54,066 bases of DNA, taken from positions 34,611 through 88,676 of the forward strand of contig NZ_VIKW01000082.1 of the NCBI RefSeq assembly GCF_009711975.1, written 5' to 3'. The translations under genes were made by a program, and so were the position numbers. Shown here in pieces: positions 37,054 to 45,398 of the stretch. The notes under the pieces are model-generated. The model did not search any database. It had not been told where the DNA came from and saw only the letters and a program-made list of their open reading frames with translations. The stretch's first letter is position 1, and each line of letters begins with the position of its first letter. This DNA comes from Anabaena sp. UHCC 0204 (GTDB lineage Bacteria > Cyanobacteriota > Cyanobacteriia > Cyanobacteriales > Nostocaceae).

Positions 37054-37575
37054 ATGGATTTTACCTGGGAAAACAATTGGTTACTATGGGGAAGACAAGA
37101 ACAGGATATAGAAAATCAACTTCCTTTTGAACTAACTTGGATAACCTCAGATCAACAAACAGGGTTGCATTATATTGAAGACTATGTTGTTGGGTTTCCT
37201 TATTTAGTGATTAAGGGGAAAGATATGGAAAAAACTCTCTTAGAGTTGCAAGAGTATGAAATCCATTTTTATTCATTAGAAGAAATTATTGATTGTGTCA
37301 AAATAGCTACAACTATAGAAGAAATGAAAACTGCTATTCTTCATTTAGGTGTTGCGATTACTCAGCCTTATGATTCTGAGTTGTTTGACATATTATGTCA
37401 AACTCTAGAACATTCATCGCCAATTATACGGAACGTAGTAATTCAAGCGATCGCCTATATTGGTTGGACTGAATTTAAACCAATTTTAGAGAAAATTTAT
37501 CAGAATGATTTAGATGATAAAGTGCGGAATAAGGCTTATATTTTGTTAGAATCTTTTGAAATAGTTGGTATCTAA
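37054..37575 (+). CDS. HEAT-like immunity-type protein
   Basis: A 173-residue acidic protein from the ATG at 37054, preceded by AAGGA at good spacing. It begins MDFTWENNWLLWGRQEQDIE and has helical C-terminal repeats (EEIIDCVKIATTIEEMKTAI, SPIIRNVVIQAIAYIGWTEF). From YVVGFPYLVIKG to the end it aligns with residues 551-674 of the upstream protein, including QAIAY, the P/S-x-x-R pattern and the D-D/E-x-V end. By analogy with polymorphic-toxin loci it may be the immunity protein of the preceding cargo; binding is not shown. Confidence 0.7.
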   Translation: MDFTWENNWLLWGRQEQDIENQLPFELTWITSDQQTGLHYIEDYVVGFPYLVIKGKDMEKTLLELQEYEIHFYSLEEIIDCVKIATTIEEMKTAILHLGVAITQPYDSELFDILCQTLEHSSPIIRNVVIQAIAYIGWTEFKPILEKIYQNDLDDKVRNKAYILLESFEIVGI

Positions 37576-37601
37576 AAATTTCATCTAAACTAGAAGCATA
37601 A

Positions 37602-37682
37602 ATGACAAATCCAGATGAAGAAGTAAAAGAATTTGCCCACACTGTTTTCAGTTATTATGTTAATAAGCAAAATAACTACTAA
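37602..37682 (+). pseudogene. 26-codon fragment of another HEAT-like immunity tail
   Basis: The short frame MTNPDEEVKEFAHTVFSYYV, then NKQNNY, matches the last helix of the upstream proteins (compare DTDEDVQQFAQSILNQIKH). A stop codon lies directly before its ATG, so it is a stub of a third copy, left by recombination or decay, and not a functional gene. Confidence 0.6.
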
Positions 37683-37686
37683 AAAC

Positions 37687-39087
37687 ATGAATTTAAATAC
37701 TCATCCTCTCCATCACCAAATTTTTCTACATTCCTCTTCCCACACAAATCTAAATCTGACAATAGTTAATATATCCTTAACCAAAGAAGAGAATAAATTA
37801 ACTAATTGTCATATTACTTTCTGTATTAATTCAGAACTTTATTCTCGCATCATTAATGAATCATTATTTAACCTGAAACCAGAAGCATTAACTAATGAAA
37901 CATTAATTGACTTTGATTCTACATTAGAAATTTACATAGAAGCTAGTGTTCATCCTCATTTACTTTCTCAACTAACTGAATCAGCAACCAATATTAACAA
38001 CATAGCTAATTATCTAACTTCTGTAAATCAATCTCAACCAAATCATCCTTTATTTTTTACAGAAAATTGGTTTATTTTAGAAGTTAAACAAATTCAAGAT
38101 CAAAAAGAAGTCGGTTATCGAACTTTCTGGAATTATATTAGTCCTAGTATTTTGGTAAAAGAGGATATTTCTCAATCTCAAATATCTACAGTTATCCTCA
38201 AATATTTTCAAGATTTGACTAATGATAACTTACCCAAACTTGCGGAAATAGAAACAGCAGAAACAATTACAGAAATTAGTAAATTATTAGAAGAATTAGC
38301 TAATATTCAATTTCAAAATATTGCCGAAGAAACTACCGCTGAATTAGTAGGAGTAATGGCTAAATCATTACAACAATGGTCAGATGAAAATCGTCATGGT
38401 AGCTATAAAAATGATCAATCTATATTTGCCAATGTAATCGCATTTTTTGAAAAAGATGATTGGCAATTTCGGAAAATTGATGATGAAGATTCTTTACTTT
38501 TGGCTTTTGAGGGCGATAATGGGAGATGGAATTGCTACGCCAAAGTTAGAGAAGAACAAAAACAATTTGTATTTTATTCCATTTGTCCTGTACAAATATC
38601 AGAAGATAAAAGATTAACCATTGCAGAATTTATTACCAGGGCAAATTATGGCATGATTAATGGTAACTTTGAAATGGATTTTAATGATGGAGAAATTCGT
38701 TATAAAACCAGCATAGATGTAGATGGAGATCAACTGAGTTATGCACTCATTAAAAATTTAGTTTATGCCAATGTCACCATGATGGATGAATATTTACCAG
38801 GAATTATTAATATTATTGAAAGTGATATTTATCCGGAGTTGGCTATTAATAAAATAGAACAAAATCAAGAGGTTAACCAATCATCAGATCAAATTGAACA
38901 GTTGCCATTGATTATAGCTGTTGATGCACAAAAAGAGGATCTTAAAACCCAAGAGAGAAATCCTTACATACTAGCAATATTAACACCAGAAGAAATTGCC
39001 CAATTTCATCACGCTTTACAAGTATTACCTCCTTATCAACATAAACAAGCTGATGCTATATTCGCCGAGAGAAGTTGTTATAAGTAA
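37687..39087 (+). CDS. YbjN-domain protein
   Basis: A 466-residue acidic, soluble protein. I start it at ATG 37687 (MNLNTHPLHHQIFLHSSSHT); an in-frame ATG at 37633 lies inside the preceding fragment's DNA. Residues ~245-395 are a YbjN-type domain (FANVIAFFEKDDWQFRKIDD; NCYAKVREEQKQFVFYSICP), a fold I recall being grouped with type III secretion chaperones. The N-terminal ~220 residues are unassigned. The short C-terminal segment ILTPEEIAQFHHALQVLP also looks modular. It closes the island next to the right direct repeat. A chaperone role for the cargo protein is speculation from fold and position. Confidence 0.75.
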   Translation: MNLNTHPLHHQIFLHSSSHTNLNLTIVNISLTKEENKLTNCHITFCINSELYSRIINESLFNLKPEALTNETLIDFDSTLEIYIEASVHPHLLSQLTESATNINNIANYLTSVNQSQPNHPLFFTENWFILEVKQIQDQKEVGYRTFWNYISPSILVKEDISQSQISTVILKYFQDLTNDNLPKLAEIETAETITEISKLLEELANIQFQNIAEETTAELVGVMAKSLQQWSDENRHGSYKNDQSIFANVIAFFEKDDWQFRKIDDEDSLLLAFEGDNGRWNCYAKVREEQKQFVFYSICPVQISEDKRLTIAEFITRANYGMINGNFEMDFNDGEIRYKTSIDVDGDQLSYALIKNLVYANVTMMDEYLPGIINIIESDIYPELAINKIEQNQEVNQSSDQIEQLPLIIAVDAQKEDLKTQERNPYILAILTPEEIAQFHHALQVLPPYQHKQADAIFAERSCYK

Positions 39088-39158
39088 TATTAGTAAATCA
39101 ATGGTGATGGATGGGATTCTCCTGACTCCCACAAATACTGATGCAAAGATCAGATTTT

Positions 39159-39313
39159 GGGGCGATCGCTACCCTCCCCGAAAGCATCACATTGAAGTTA
39201 TACACAGTGGTAAAATAGTCGAATTAGGACAAACAAAACAGAACGGAAGTAGGGGTAATACCCTTCGGGAAGCAAGCTACATGAATTACCCCTACGCAAG
39301 AATAAGATTTTGA
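39159..39313 (+). pseudogene. Second remnant of the ABC-transporter ATPase C-terminus (right island boundary)
   Basis: Translating through 39178-39240 gives PRKHHIEVIHSGKIVELGQT, then KQ, the same ABC-ATPase-like end as at 33241-33435. It breaks off at the palindromic repeat starting at 39249. No other part of the gene is present. Confidence 0.55.
39162..39241 (+). repeat. Right direct repeat bracketing the accessory island
   Basis: The copy of 33275-33345, with 9 extra bases after the HIP1 site and then 63 aligned bases ending AACAG. Same orientation as the left copy. Confidence 0.7.
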
Positions 39314-39328
39314 GTTCAATCTTGCGTA
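39249..39328. repeat. Nested palindromes downstream of the island
   Basis: GTAGGGGTAAT (39249-39259) and ATTACCCCTAC (39285-39295) form a perfect 11 bp inverted repeat. Overlapping it, TACGCAAGA (39292-39300) and TCTTGCGTA (39320-39328) form a second one. The following GTAAGTCC resembles the ends of several cyanobacterial insertion elements. No transposase frame is present. Confidence 0.6.
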
Positions 39329-39442
39329 AGTCCTAATTAGAAAAAAATTGTGCGCTAAAGCGATCGCTCAAAGATGTATGACACCCACGATACTGAGATA
39401 GACTATCATAAATATAGTTTGTAAAGAGATGTAAATACTGTG

Positions 39443-40150
39443 ATGCTACAAGATAAAGTTATTGTCATTGTTGGTGCTACTGGTGGTATTGGTGCAACTT
39501 TAACTCGTCAACTAGCACCCACAGGTGCGAGGTTGGTACTCGCAGCTAGAGACGGTGAAAGTTTAGCAGCATTAGCAAATGAGCTACCAGGAGATGTATT
39601 GACAGTTCCCACAGATATTACTCAACCCCAACAGGTAGAAGTATTAATCCAAACGACAATAGCTCAGTTTGGACAAATTGATGTCTTGGTAAATGCAGCC
39701 GGATCAGGTATTCTCAAAGCCTACAACAACATCGAACCAGCAGATTTAGAAAAAATGGTGGATCTGAACTTAAAAGGCTGCTTTTATACGACTCAAGCCG
39801 CAGCTAAAGAGATGCAAAAACGTAAATCAGGTCATATTTGTAATGTTGTCGGTATTCTGGGTAAACATTCAATGCCCATGGCCGCTGCTTATTCTGCGTC
39901 TAAATTTGGTGTGGTTGGTTTTAGTAAATGTATTGCAGAAGAACTGAAACGCTTTGGTGTGAAAATCACACTTTTTTACTTTGGGGGGATAGATTCCCCG
40001 TTTTGGGATCAGGTAAATTTAAAAGTAGATCGCCAAAAAATGCTCAGTTGTGAAACTGCGGCCAATGCTATTTTTTATGCTTTATCTGCTGAACCTCAAG
40101 CCATACCAATGGAGATTAATATTCAACCTGAAAGTCATTTATTTTTTTAG
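39443..40150 (+). CDS. Short-chain dehydrogenase/reductase (SDR)
   Basis: A ~235-residue classical SDR with the cofactor motif IVGATGGIGATLTRQLAP, the NAAG motif (VLVNAAGSG), and the catalytic Tyr-x-x-x-Lys in YSASKFGVVGFSK. NAD(P)-dependent oxidoreductase; substrate unknown. ATG 39443 is used; a GTG one codon earlier is possible. It is followed on the same strand by the HPPD gene after ~190 bp of repeat-rich DNA, so a pathway link is only possible. Confidence 0.88.
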   Translation: MLQDKVIVIVGATGGIGATLTRQLAPTGARLVLAARDGESLAALANELPGDVLTVPTDITQPQQVEVLIQTTIAQFGQIDVLVNAAGSGILKAYNNIEPADLEKMVDLNLKGCFYTTQAAAKEMQKRKSGHICNVVGILGKHSMPMAAAYSASKFGVVGFSKCIAEELKRFGVKITLFYFGGIDSPFWDQVNLKVDRQKMLSCETAANAIFYALSAEPQAIPMEINIQPESHLFF

Positions 40151-40190
40151 GATGTAATTAGATAATACTGTAAGTTGCTAGTTAGAGAAG

Positions 40191-40298
40191 TCGTTCGCGG
40201 AGCGTGGCGTTAGCCATAGCACAGGATTTAAGGATGTCCAGTATGAAAACTGGAATTTTATCACCAATTACCAACCCTTCGGCTACGCTCAGGGCAAG
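40191..40298. repeat. Two dispersed cyanobacterial repeat motifs
   Basis: TCGTTCGCGGAGCGTGGCGT (40191-40210, continuing TAGCCATAG) is a widespread cyanobacterial repeat. CCCTTCGGCTACGCTCAGGG (40275-40294) folds as a short hairpin. Both sit between the SDR and HPPD genes. Confidence 0.55.
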
Positions 40299-40338
40299 TT
40301 ACCAATCACCAATTACCTCACTAGATTGTCAATAAATT

Positions 40339-41388
40339 ATGCTGCAAATTGATCACGTTCACTTCTATGTCGAAGATGCCCAAAGGTGGCGAGATTGGTT
40401 TGTAAATTGTCTTGGGTTTCAAGTAGTAAATGATGGTATTTTTCATCATCAAAAATCCTTGCATACTTGTACGGAAATAGTAAAAAGTGGATCTGTCTAC
40501 TTTTTACTTTCTTCTGCGATTTTAGACATTAGCCCAGTGGCTGAATTTTTGCGTCAATATCCTCCTGGTGTAGCTGATGTAGCTTTTGCCGTTGAGGATG
40601 TGGAAGCATTAACAGCCAAGGCTATCAGCAATGGTGCTACAGTTCTCGAACCTGTTCAAGATGCTGTATTGTATAAGTATGCCAAAATTGCTGCTTGGGG
40701 TGGCTTTAATCATACATTAATTACCAGAAAAAAGGTAAAAAAAGCCGAGGGAGAAAAGATTATCCACGCTCCTATTATGGCGATTGATCATTTAGTTCTG
40801 AATGTAGAAGTTGGTGAATTGGAAAATGCTATTAATTGGTATCAAAAAATTTTTGATTTCCAAGCTCAACAAAGTTTTAACATTAAAACTGATCGTTCAG
40901 GTTTGCATAGTCAGGTGATGATTTCGCCCCATGGTAATATCCAATTACCAATTAATGAACCAGCTTCACCTAATTCACAAATTCAGGAATTTTTAGATGT
41001 GAATAGAGGTGCAGGGATTCAGCATATTGCTTTGCGGACACTGGATCTTGTTGATGCGATCGCTCATTTTCGGGCTGCTGGTTTATCTTTTCTTTCTGTT
41101 CCTGAAAATTACTATTCCCAGCTACAAAAAAGATATAAATTTTCCCTTTCCCCCCAAGAATTACAAGCGATCGCTCACCAAGAAATACTAGTAGACTGGC
41201 ATGAAGATGCTCCCCAAGGACAACTATTATTACAAATCTTCAGCCAGCCAATTTTTCCACAACCAACTTTTTTCTTTGAGTTTATTGAACGCCGTTTTCT
41301 AGCTCAAGGTTTCGGTGAAGGTAACTTTCAGGCATTATTTCAAGCTATGGAAAGCGAACAAATTAAACGCGGTTTCGTCATTAATTAG
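40339..41388 (+). CDS. hppD: 4-hydroxyphenylpyruvate dioxygenase
   Basis: A 349-residue Fe(II) dioxygenase converting 4-hydroxyphenylpyruvate to homogentisate, which in cyanobacteria feeds tocopherol synthesis. Two VOC-type halves are visible. The iron ligands are in place: His151 (IDHLVLNVE), His229 (IQHIALRT) and Glu314 (FFFEFIERR). The C-terminal helix region (GFGEGNFQALFQAMESEQIK) matches the family. Length and motifs are normal. Confidence 0.95.
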   Translation: MLQIDHVHFYVEDAQRWRDWFVNCLGFQVVNDGIFHHQKSLHTCTEIVKSGSVYFLLSSAILDISPVAEFLRQYPPGVADVAFAVEDVEALTAKAISNGATVLEPVQDAVLYKYAKIAAWGGFNHTLITRKKVKKAEGEKIIHAPIMAIDHLVLNVEVGELENAINWYQKIFDFQAQQSFNIKTDRSGLHSQVMISPHGNIQLPINEPASPNSQIQEFLDVNRGAGIQHIALRTLDLVDAIAHFRAAGLSFLSVPENYYSQLQKRYKFSLSPQELQAIAHQEILVDWHEDAPQGQLLLQIFSQPIFPQPTFFFEFIERRFLAQGFGEGNFQALFQAMESEQIKRGFVIN

Positions 41389-41430
41389 TAAATTGCTAAT
41401 GGAGGGAATACACAGACAAATTTTCCCAAT

Positions 41431-41910
41431 TCACTCAGAACGCTTAATGTTACCTGCTTTAACCCATCCTTCTTGATTAGTATCAGGAATGCGAATCTTT
41501 TGCCATTTTTTATCTGCACTTTCCTCTAAAATTATCACTTCTTTATTCCCAGCAACCCCACCTGTACTTTGAGAATTTGCATCTGGTTCTGAGCGAATAC
41601 TTAGCCCTTGCGGCCAAGTAACCGTTCCTTGGTAAGCACCTGGTGGTAATGAATCAGACGATTCTGTGGGTGTAGGGGTAGGTTTAGGCTTAGGGCTAGA
41701 TTTGGGAGTAGCTTTTCCACCTGCTAGAGGTTTTACACTAGCTTTAGGTTTGGGAGTATTACTAGAGGGATTATCATTAGCAAACATCGGTTTGGGAGGG
41801 GCTACAGCGGTGCGATTGACAAAATAGAGAGCAACTGTCAAGCCAGTACCCAATAAAACTGCGATCGCCAAAACAAAACCGAGTATAAATTTAAGTAAGT
41901 TCGTAAACAT
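41431..41910 (-). CDS. Membrane-anchored SH3-domain protein
   Basis: A 159-residue protein with an N-terminal membrane helix (~8-30), then a Pro/Lys/Thr-rich linker (KPKPTPTPTESSDSLPPGAY), then a bacterial SH3-like domain (~100-155; GLSIRSEPDANSQSTGGVAG, QEGWVKAGNI). Such proteins usually sit in the periplasm and bind peptidoglycan or envelope peptides. It is convergent with HPPD. Partner and role are unknown. Confidence 0.82.
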   Translation of the reverse strand: MFTNLLKFILGFVLAIAVLLGTGLTVALYFVNRTAVAPPKPMFANDNPSSNTPKPKASVKPLAGGKATPKSSPKPKPTPTPTESSDSLPPGAYQGTVTWPQGLSIRSEPDANSQSTGGVAGNKEVIILEESADKKWQKIRIPDTNQEGWVKAGNIKRSE

Positions 41911-42098
41911 AGATATAACCTCAACACCATTGGCATATAATTAGTAATCCATAGTAATTGGTAATTGGTAATTGAGAAATTGGCAAGAGGCAATATGTTA
42001 AATATCCTAATCTTGATTTTATATCATGTCCGTTAAATCACTCATAATATAAATAATGAGTGCATTAACTATATCTAGTTACTCAATTGAATACCATT

Positions 42099-43658
42099 AT
42101 GGCATTAGAGTGGGCAATGGAAGAAATCGTAATCGAAGAACAACTCAAGCAATTTCTACTTGTACTTTCTGTATCTCTGGGTGTAGCGACACTACCTCAA
42201 GTTTTTAGTTGGTTTCGCCGCATTCCTTACACCCTACTCCTGGTAATCGTGGGATTAGGGTTAGCATTTGTCAATGTGCGATTGGTGAATCTCTCCCCAG
42301 AATTGATTTTGATGATTTTCTTGCCACCACTGCTGTTTGAAGCTGCTTGGAACTTGAAATGGTCAGATTTAAAGCAAGATTTAGTCCCGATTTGTTTGTA
42401 TGCAGTGATTGGGGTAGTCATTTCTATTGCTGGAGTGGCACTAGGTCTGAATCAATTTGCTGGACTAGAACTAAGTATTGCTCTATTAGTAGGAGCTAGT
42501 CTATCAGCAACTGATCCAGTTTCTGTAACGGCTTTGTTTCGGGAACTAGGCGCAAGCAACCGTCTGACAACATTGATGGAAGGGGAAAGCTTATTTAATG
42601 ATGGTATGGCGGTTGTGGCTTTTGGCTTATTAGTAGCCTTGCCATTAGGTACTACCACACTAGACGTACAATCGGCTTTATTAGAATTTTTTCAGGTAGT
42701 AGGCATTGGTATCGGCATAGGTGGACTAATTGGGTTTGGGATCTCCTATCTGACACAACGTTTTGACTTACCACTAGTAGAACAGTCTCTCACCCTAGTT
42801 TCTGCCTACAGCACTTACCTTATTACAGAACATTTAGGTGGTTCTGGAGTAATTGGAGTTGTCACCACAGCTTTAATTTTAGGCAACTTTGGCTCACGGA
42901 TTGGCATGAATCCACGGACACGGATCATCGTTTCCGAATTTTGGGAATTTTTAGCTTTCTTTGTCAATTCAATTGTGTTTTTGTTAATTGGTGATCAAAT
43001 CCGTTTTGATGTCTTAGGAAATAATCTCAAAACTATTGCCATCACTATCGCTGCCTTGATTTTGGCACGTGCAGTATCCATTTATGGCTTAAGTAGTCTT
43101 AGCAACTGGTTAGCTAAGTCCAACATTTCTTTACCTGAACAAACTGTGCTGTCGTGGGGAGGTTTGCGGGGATCTGTCTCTATTGCCCTGGTTTTGAGTG
43201 TACCAGCGACATTACCCCACAGAGAGGAAATGATTGCCACAGTATTTGGAGTGGTTTTATTTACACTCTTAGTACAAGGTTTAACTACTCAACCATTATT
43301 AGAAAGACTCCAACTTTTAGGTTCGCAACCGCTACGTCAAGAATATATGGAAGCAATTACCCGTCAAGTTGCTCTCCAAAGGGCGCTGGAATATTTAGAA
43401 ACAGTGCAGAAGCGTCCCGGAATTCAGCCGGAGTTTTATGACTATCAAAAACAACTTCTTGCCGGAGAAATTGCCCGTTGGCAAGAAAAAATAGACAAAT
43501 TACTTGATGAATACCCAAATTTACAAGAATTTACCACCCAAGAATTAAGAGGGGAACTATTGGCAATTGAAGCCGATACCTATGCTGAGTTTGTCCGCAT
43601 CGGTAGGTTAAATAAAGAACTTTTACCTTTTTTGCAAATAACACCGATTGATAATTGA
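42099..43658 (+). CDS. CPA1-family Na+/H+ antiporter
   Basis: A 519-residue polytopic membrane protein (ATG 42099; a TTG four codons upstream and an ATG at 42117 are alternatives). About 12 helices contain the CPA1 signatures GASLSATDPVSVTALFRELG and MEGESLFNDGMAVV, whose Asp residues carry the ion, plus WGGLRGSVSIALVLSVP. A cytoplasmic C-terminal tail (~430-519) is charged and helical. It exchanges Na+ (or K+) for H+ and helps pH and salt homeostasis. The last codons overlap the tandem repeat at 43648-43696. Confidence 0.92.
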   Translation: MALEWAMEEIVIEEQLKQFLLVLSVSLGVATLPQVFSWFRRIPYTLLLVIVGLGLAFVNVRLVNLSPELILMIFLPPLLFEAAWNLKWSDLKQDLVPICLYAVIGVVISIAGVALGLNQFAGLELSIALLVGASLSATDPVSVTALFRELGASNRLTTLMEGESLFNDGMAVVAFGLLVALPLGTTTLDVQSALLEFFQVVGIGIGIGGLIGFGISYLTQRFDLPLVEQSLTLVSAYSTYLITEHLGGSGVIGVVTTALILGNFGSRIGMNPRTRIIVSEFWEFLAFFVNSIVFLLIGDQIRFDVLGNNLKTIAITIAALILARAVSIYGLSSLSNWLAKSNISLPEQTVLSWGGLRGSVSIALVLSVPATLPHREEMIATVFGVVLFTLLVQGLTTQPLLERLQLLGSQPLRQEYMEAITRQVALQRALEYLETVQKRPGIQPEFYDYQKQLLAGEIARWQEKIDKLLDEYPNLQEFTTQELRGELLAIEADTYAEFVRIGRLNKELLPFLQITPIDN

Positions 43659-43696
43659 TAATTGACAATTGACAATTGACAATTGACAATTATCAA
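43648..43696. repeat. ATTGACA tandem repeat with palindromic ends
   Basis: A run of ATTGATA/ATTGACA heptamers begins with TTGATAATTG (43648-43657) and ends with CAATTATCAA (43687-43696), its exact inverse. It overlaps the antiporter stop codon and lies between two convergent genes, so it may also serve as a bidirectional terminator. Confidence 0.75.
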
Positions 43697-43774
43697 CTCT
43701 TAAATAACCCAGATTCGAGACTATTATTTCTTCCCAATCACCAATTACCTTCTCCTAACCCTCTTTAATTTCTG

Positions 43775-45307
43775 CTATTGCATTCTATCAATTGTCCGAT
43801 ATTGAATCGCTTCCGCTACGTGCTGGGGTTTGAGATTTTCATCTCCTGCTAAATCTGCAATAGTTCTTGCTACTTTGAGAATGCGATCGCTTGCTCTTGC
43901 AGATAACCCTAATTTCCTAATTGCAGCTTCTAATAAATTGCGACTAGCATCATCTAAATTACACCATTTCTGAAGATGACGACTTTGCATTTGGGCATTA
44001 CATTGCAGATTTTCTTGTTCCTGAAACCGAATTGTAGCCTGTTCTCTGGCTTTTTGGACTCGTCCCGCTACAGATTTTGATGATTCTCCCGTTGGTTGTT
44101 GCAGAATTTCTTCTGGTTTCAACCGATTTACTGCCACTTGCAAATCAATTCTATCCATTAATGGACCAGACAACTTTGCCCAATATTGTTCTCGTTGTCG
44201 AGGGGAACAAGTGCATCCTTGAATTGTATCGCCATAATAACCGCAAGGACAGGGATTTGTGCTGGCTACTAATGTAAATTGTGCTGGAAAAGTTACCGAT
44301 TGTTTAGTTCGAGAAATCGTTACATAACCATCTTCTAAAGGTTGACGCAGAAACTCTAAAACATCTCTTTTAAATTCTGTTAATTCATCGAGAAAAAGCA
44401 CACCTCTGTGGGATAATGAAATTTCGCCAGGACGGGGAAAAGTGCCACCACCAACCAAAGATGGACCCGATGCGGAATGGTGAGGACTGCGAAAAGGGCG
44501 ATCGCGCACTAAAGAACCACGATTTTTCAACAATCCAGCCACAGAATGAATCCGTGTTACTTCCAAAGATTCCGAAAAACTTAGAGGTGGTAAAATCCCC
44601 GATAAACGTCTTGCTAACATCGTTTTTCCGCTGCCTGGTGGTCCCACAAAAATCAAATTATGTCCCCCCGCAGCCGCAATTTCTAAAGCTCTTCGTGCAT
44701 GAGCTTGTCCTTTGACATCTTGCAAATCTGCTAAATTTAAAAATGTTTCCTGAGCAGTTTCAATTGTTTGATTTAACTGGACAGGTTTATAATTTCTGGG
44801 ATTATTTAATAAATCCACCACATCAGCAACATGATTACAACCATAAACCGCCAAACCTTCAACAACAGCCGCTTCTTGGGCATTATCAACAGGAACAACT
44901 AAACCAGAAATTCCCATTTTTTGTGCAGTTGCAGCAATAGGTAAAACACCAGCAACAGGACGTAAACTACCATCTAAAGATACTTCACCTAAAAATAAAA
45001 AATCTCCCAACAAATCAGCCTTAACTTGTTCAGAAGCTGCTAAAATTCCTACACTTATTGGTAAATCAAAAGCCGGTCCTTCCTTTCTTAAATCTGCGGG
45101 AGTTAGGTTAATAACAATTTTCCGCATGGGAAAAGCAAAACCCGCATTTTTTAAAGTTGCTTTCACCCGTTCTTTAGATTCTTGAATAGCCGAATCTGGT
45201 AAACCCAAAATCACAATTCCTGGTAAACCTCCAGAAACATCAACTTCCACCCCAACTTTAACCGCGTCAATCCCAACAATAGATGCACTCCAGACTCTAG
45301 CCAGCAT
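43775..45307 (-). CDS. YifB/ComM-family Mg-chelatase-like AAA+ ATPase
   Basis: A 510-residue protein with an N-terminal Lon-protease-like S5 domain (~1-170, start MLARVWSASIVGIDAVKVGV), then a ChlI-type AAA+ domain: Walker A FVGPPGSGKTMLARRLSG, Walker B VLFLDELTEF, and RSPHHSASGPSLVGGG. The C-terminal helical domain (LGLSARASDRILKVARTIAD) is typical. ComM relatives are helicases that promote branch migration during natural transformation; the function in this organism is inferred from homology. Confidence 0.92.
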   Translation of the reverse strand: MLARVWSASIVGIDAVKVGVEVDVSGGLPGIVILGLPDSAIQESKERVKATLKNAGFAFPMRKIVINLTPADLRKEGPAFDLPISVGILAASEQVKADLLGDFLFLGEVSLDGSLRPVAGVLPIAATAQKMGISGLVVPVDNAQEAAVVEGLAVYGCNHVADVVDLLNNPRNYKPVQLNQTIETAQETFLNLADLQDVKGQAHARRALEIAAAGGHNLIFVGPPGSGKTMLARRLSGILPPLSFSESLEVTRIHSVAGLLKNRGSLVRDRPFRSPHHSASGPSLVGGGTFPRPGEISLSHRGVLFLDELTEFKRDVLEFLRQPLEDGYVTISRTKQSVTFPAQFTLVASTNPCPCGYYGDTIQGCTCSPRQREQYWAKLSGPLMDRIDLQVAVNRLKPEEILQQPTGESSKSVAGRVQKAREQATIRFQEQENLQCNAQMQSRHLQKWCNLDDASRNLLEAAIRKLGLSARASDRILKVARTIADLAGDENLKPQHVAEAIQYRTIDRMQ

Positions 45308-45398
45308 TTTTTATATATGAATAAACTTTAGTAATATCAAAGCAGATTTGTAGGTGCATTAACATGAGTGAAATCACAGAGATAATTAGATCAATACC

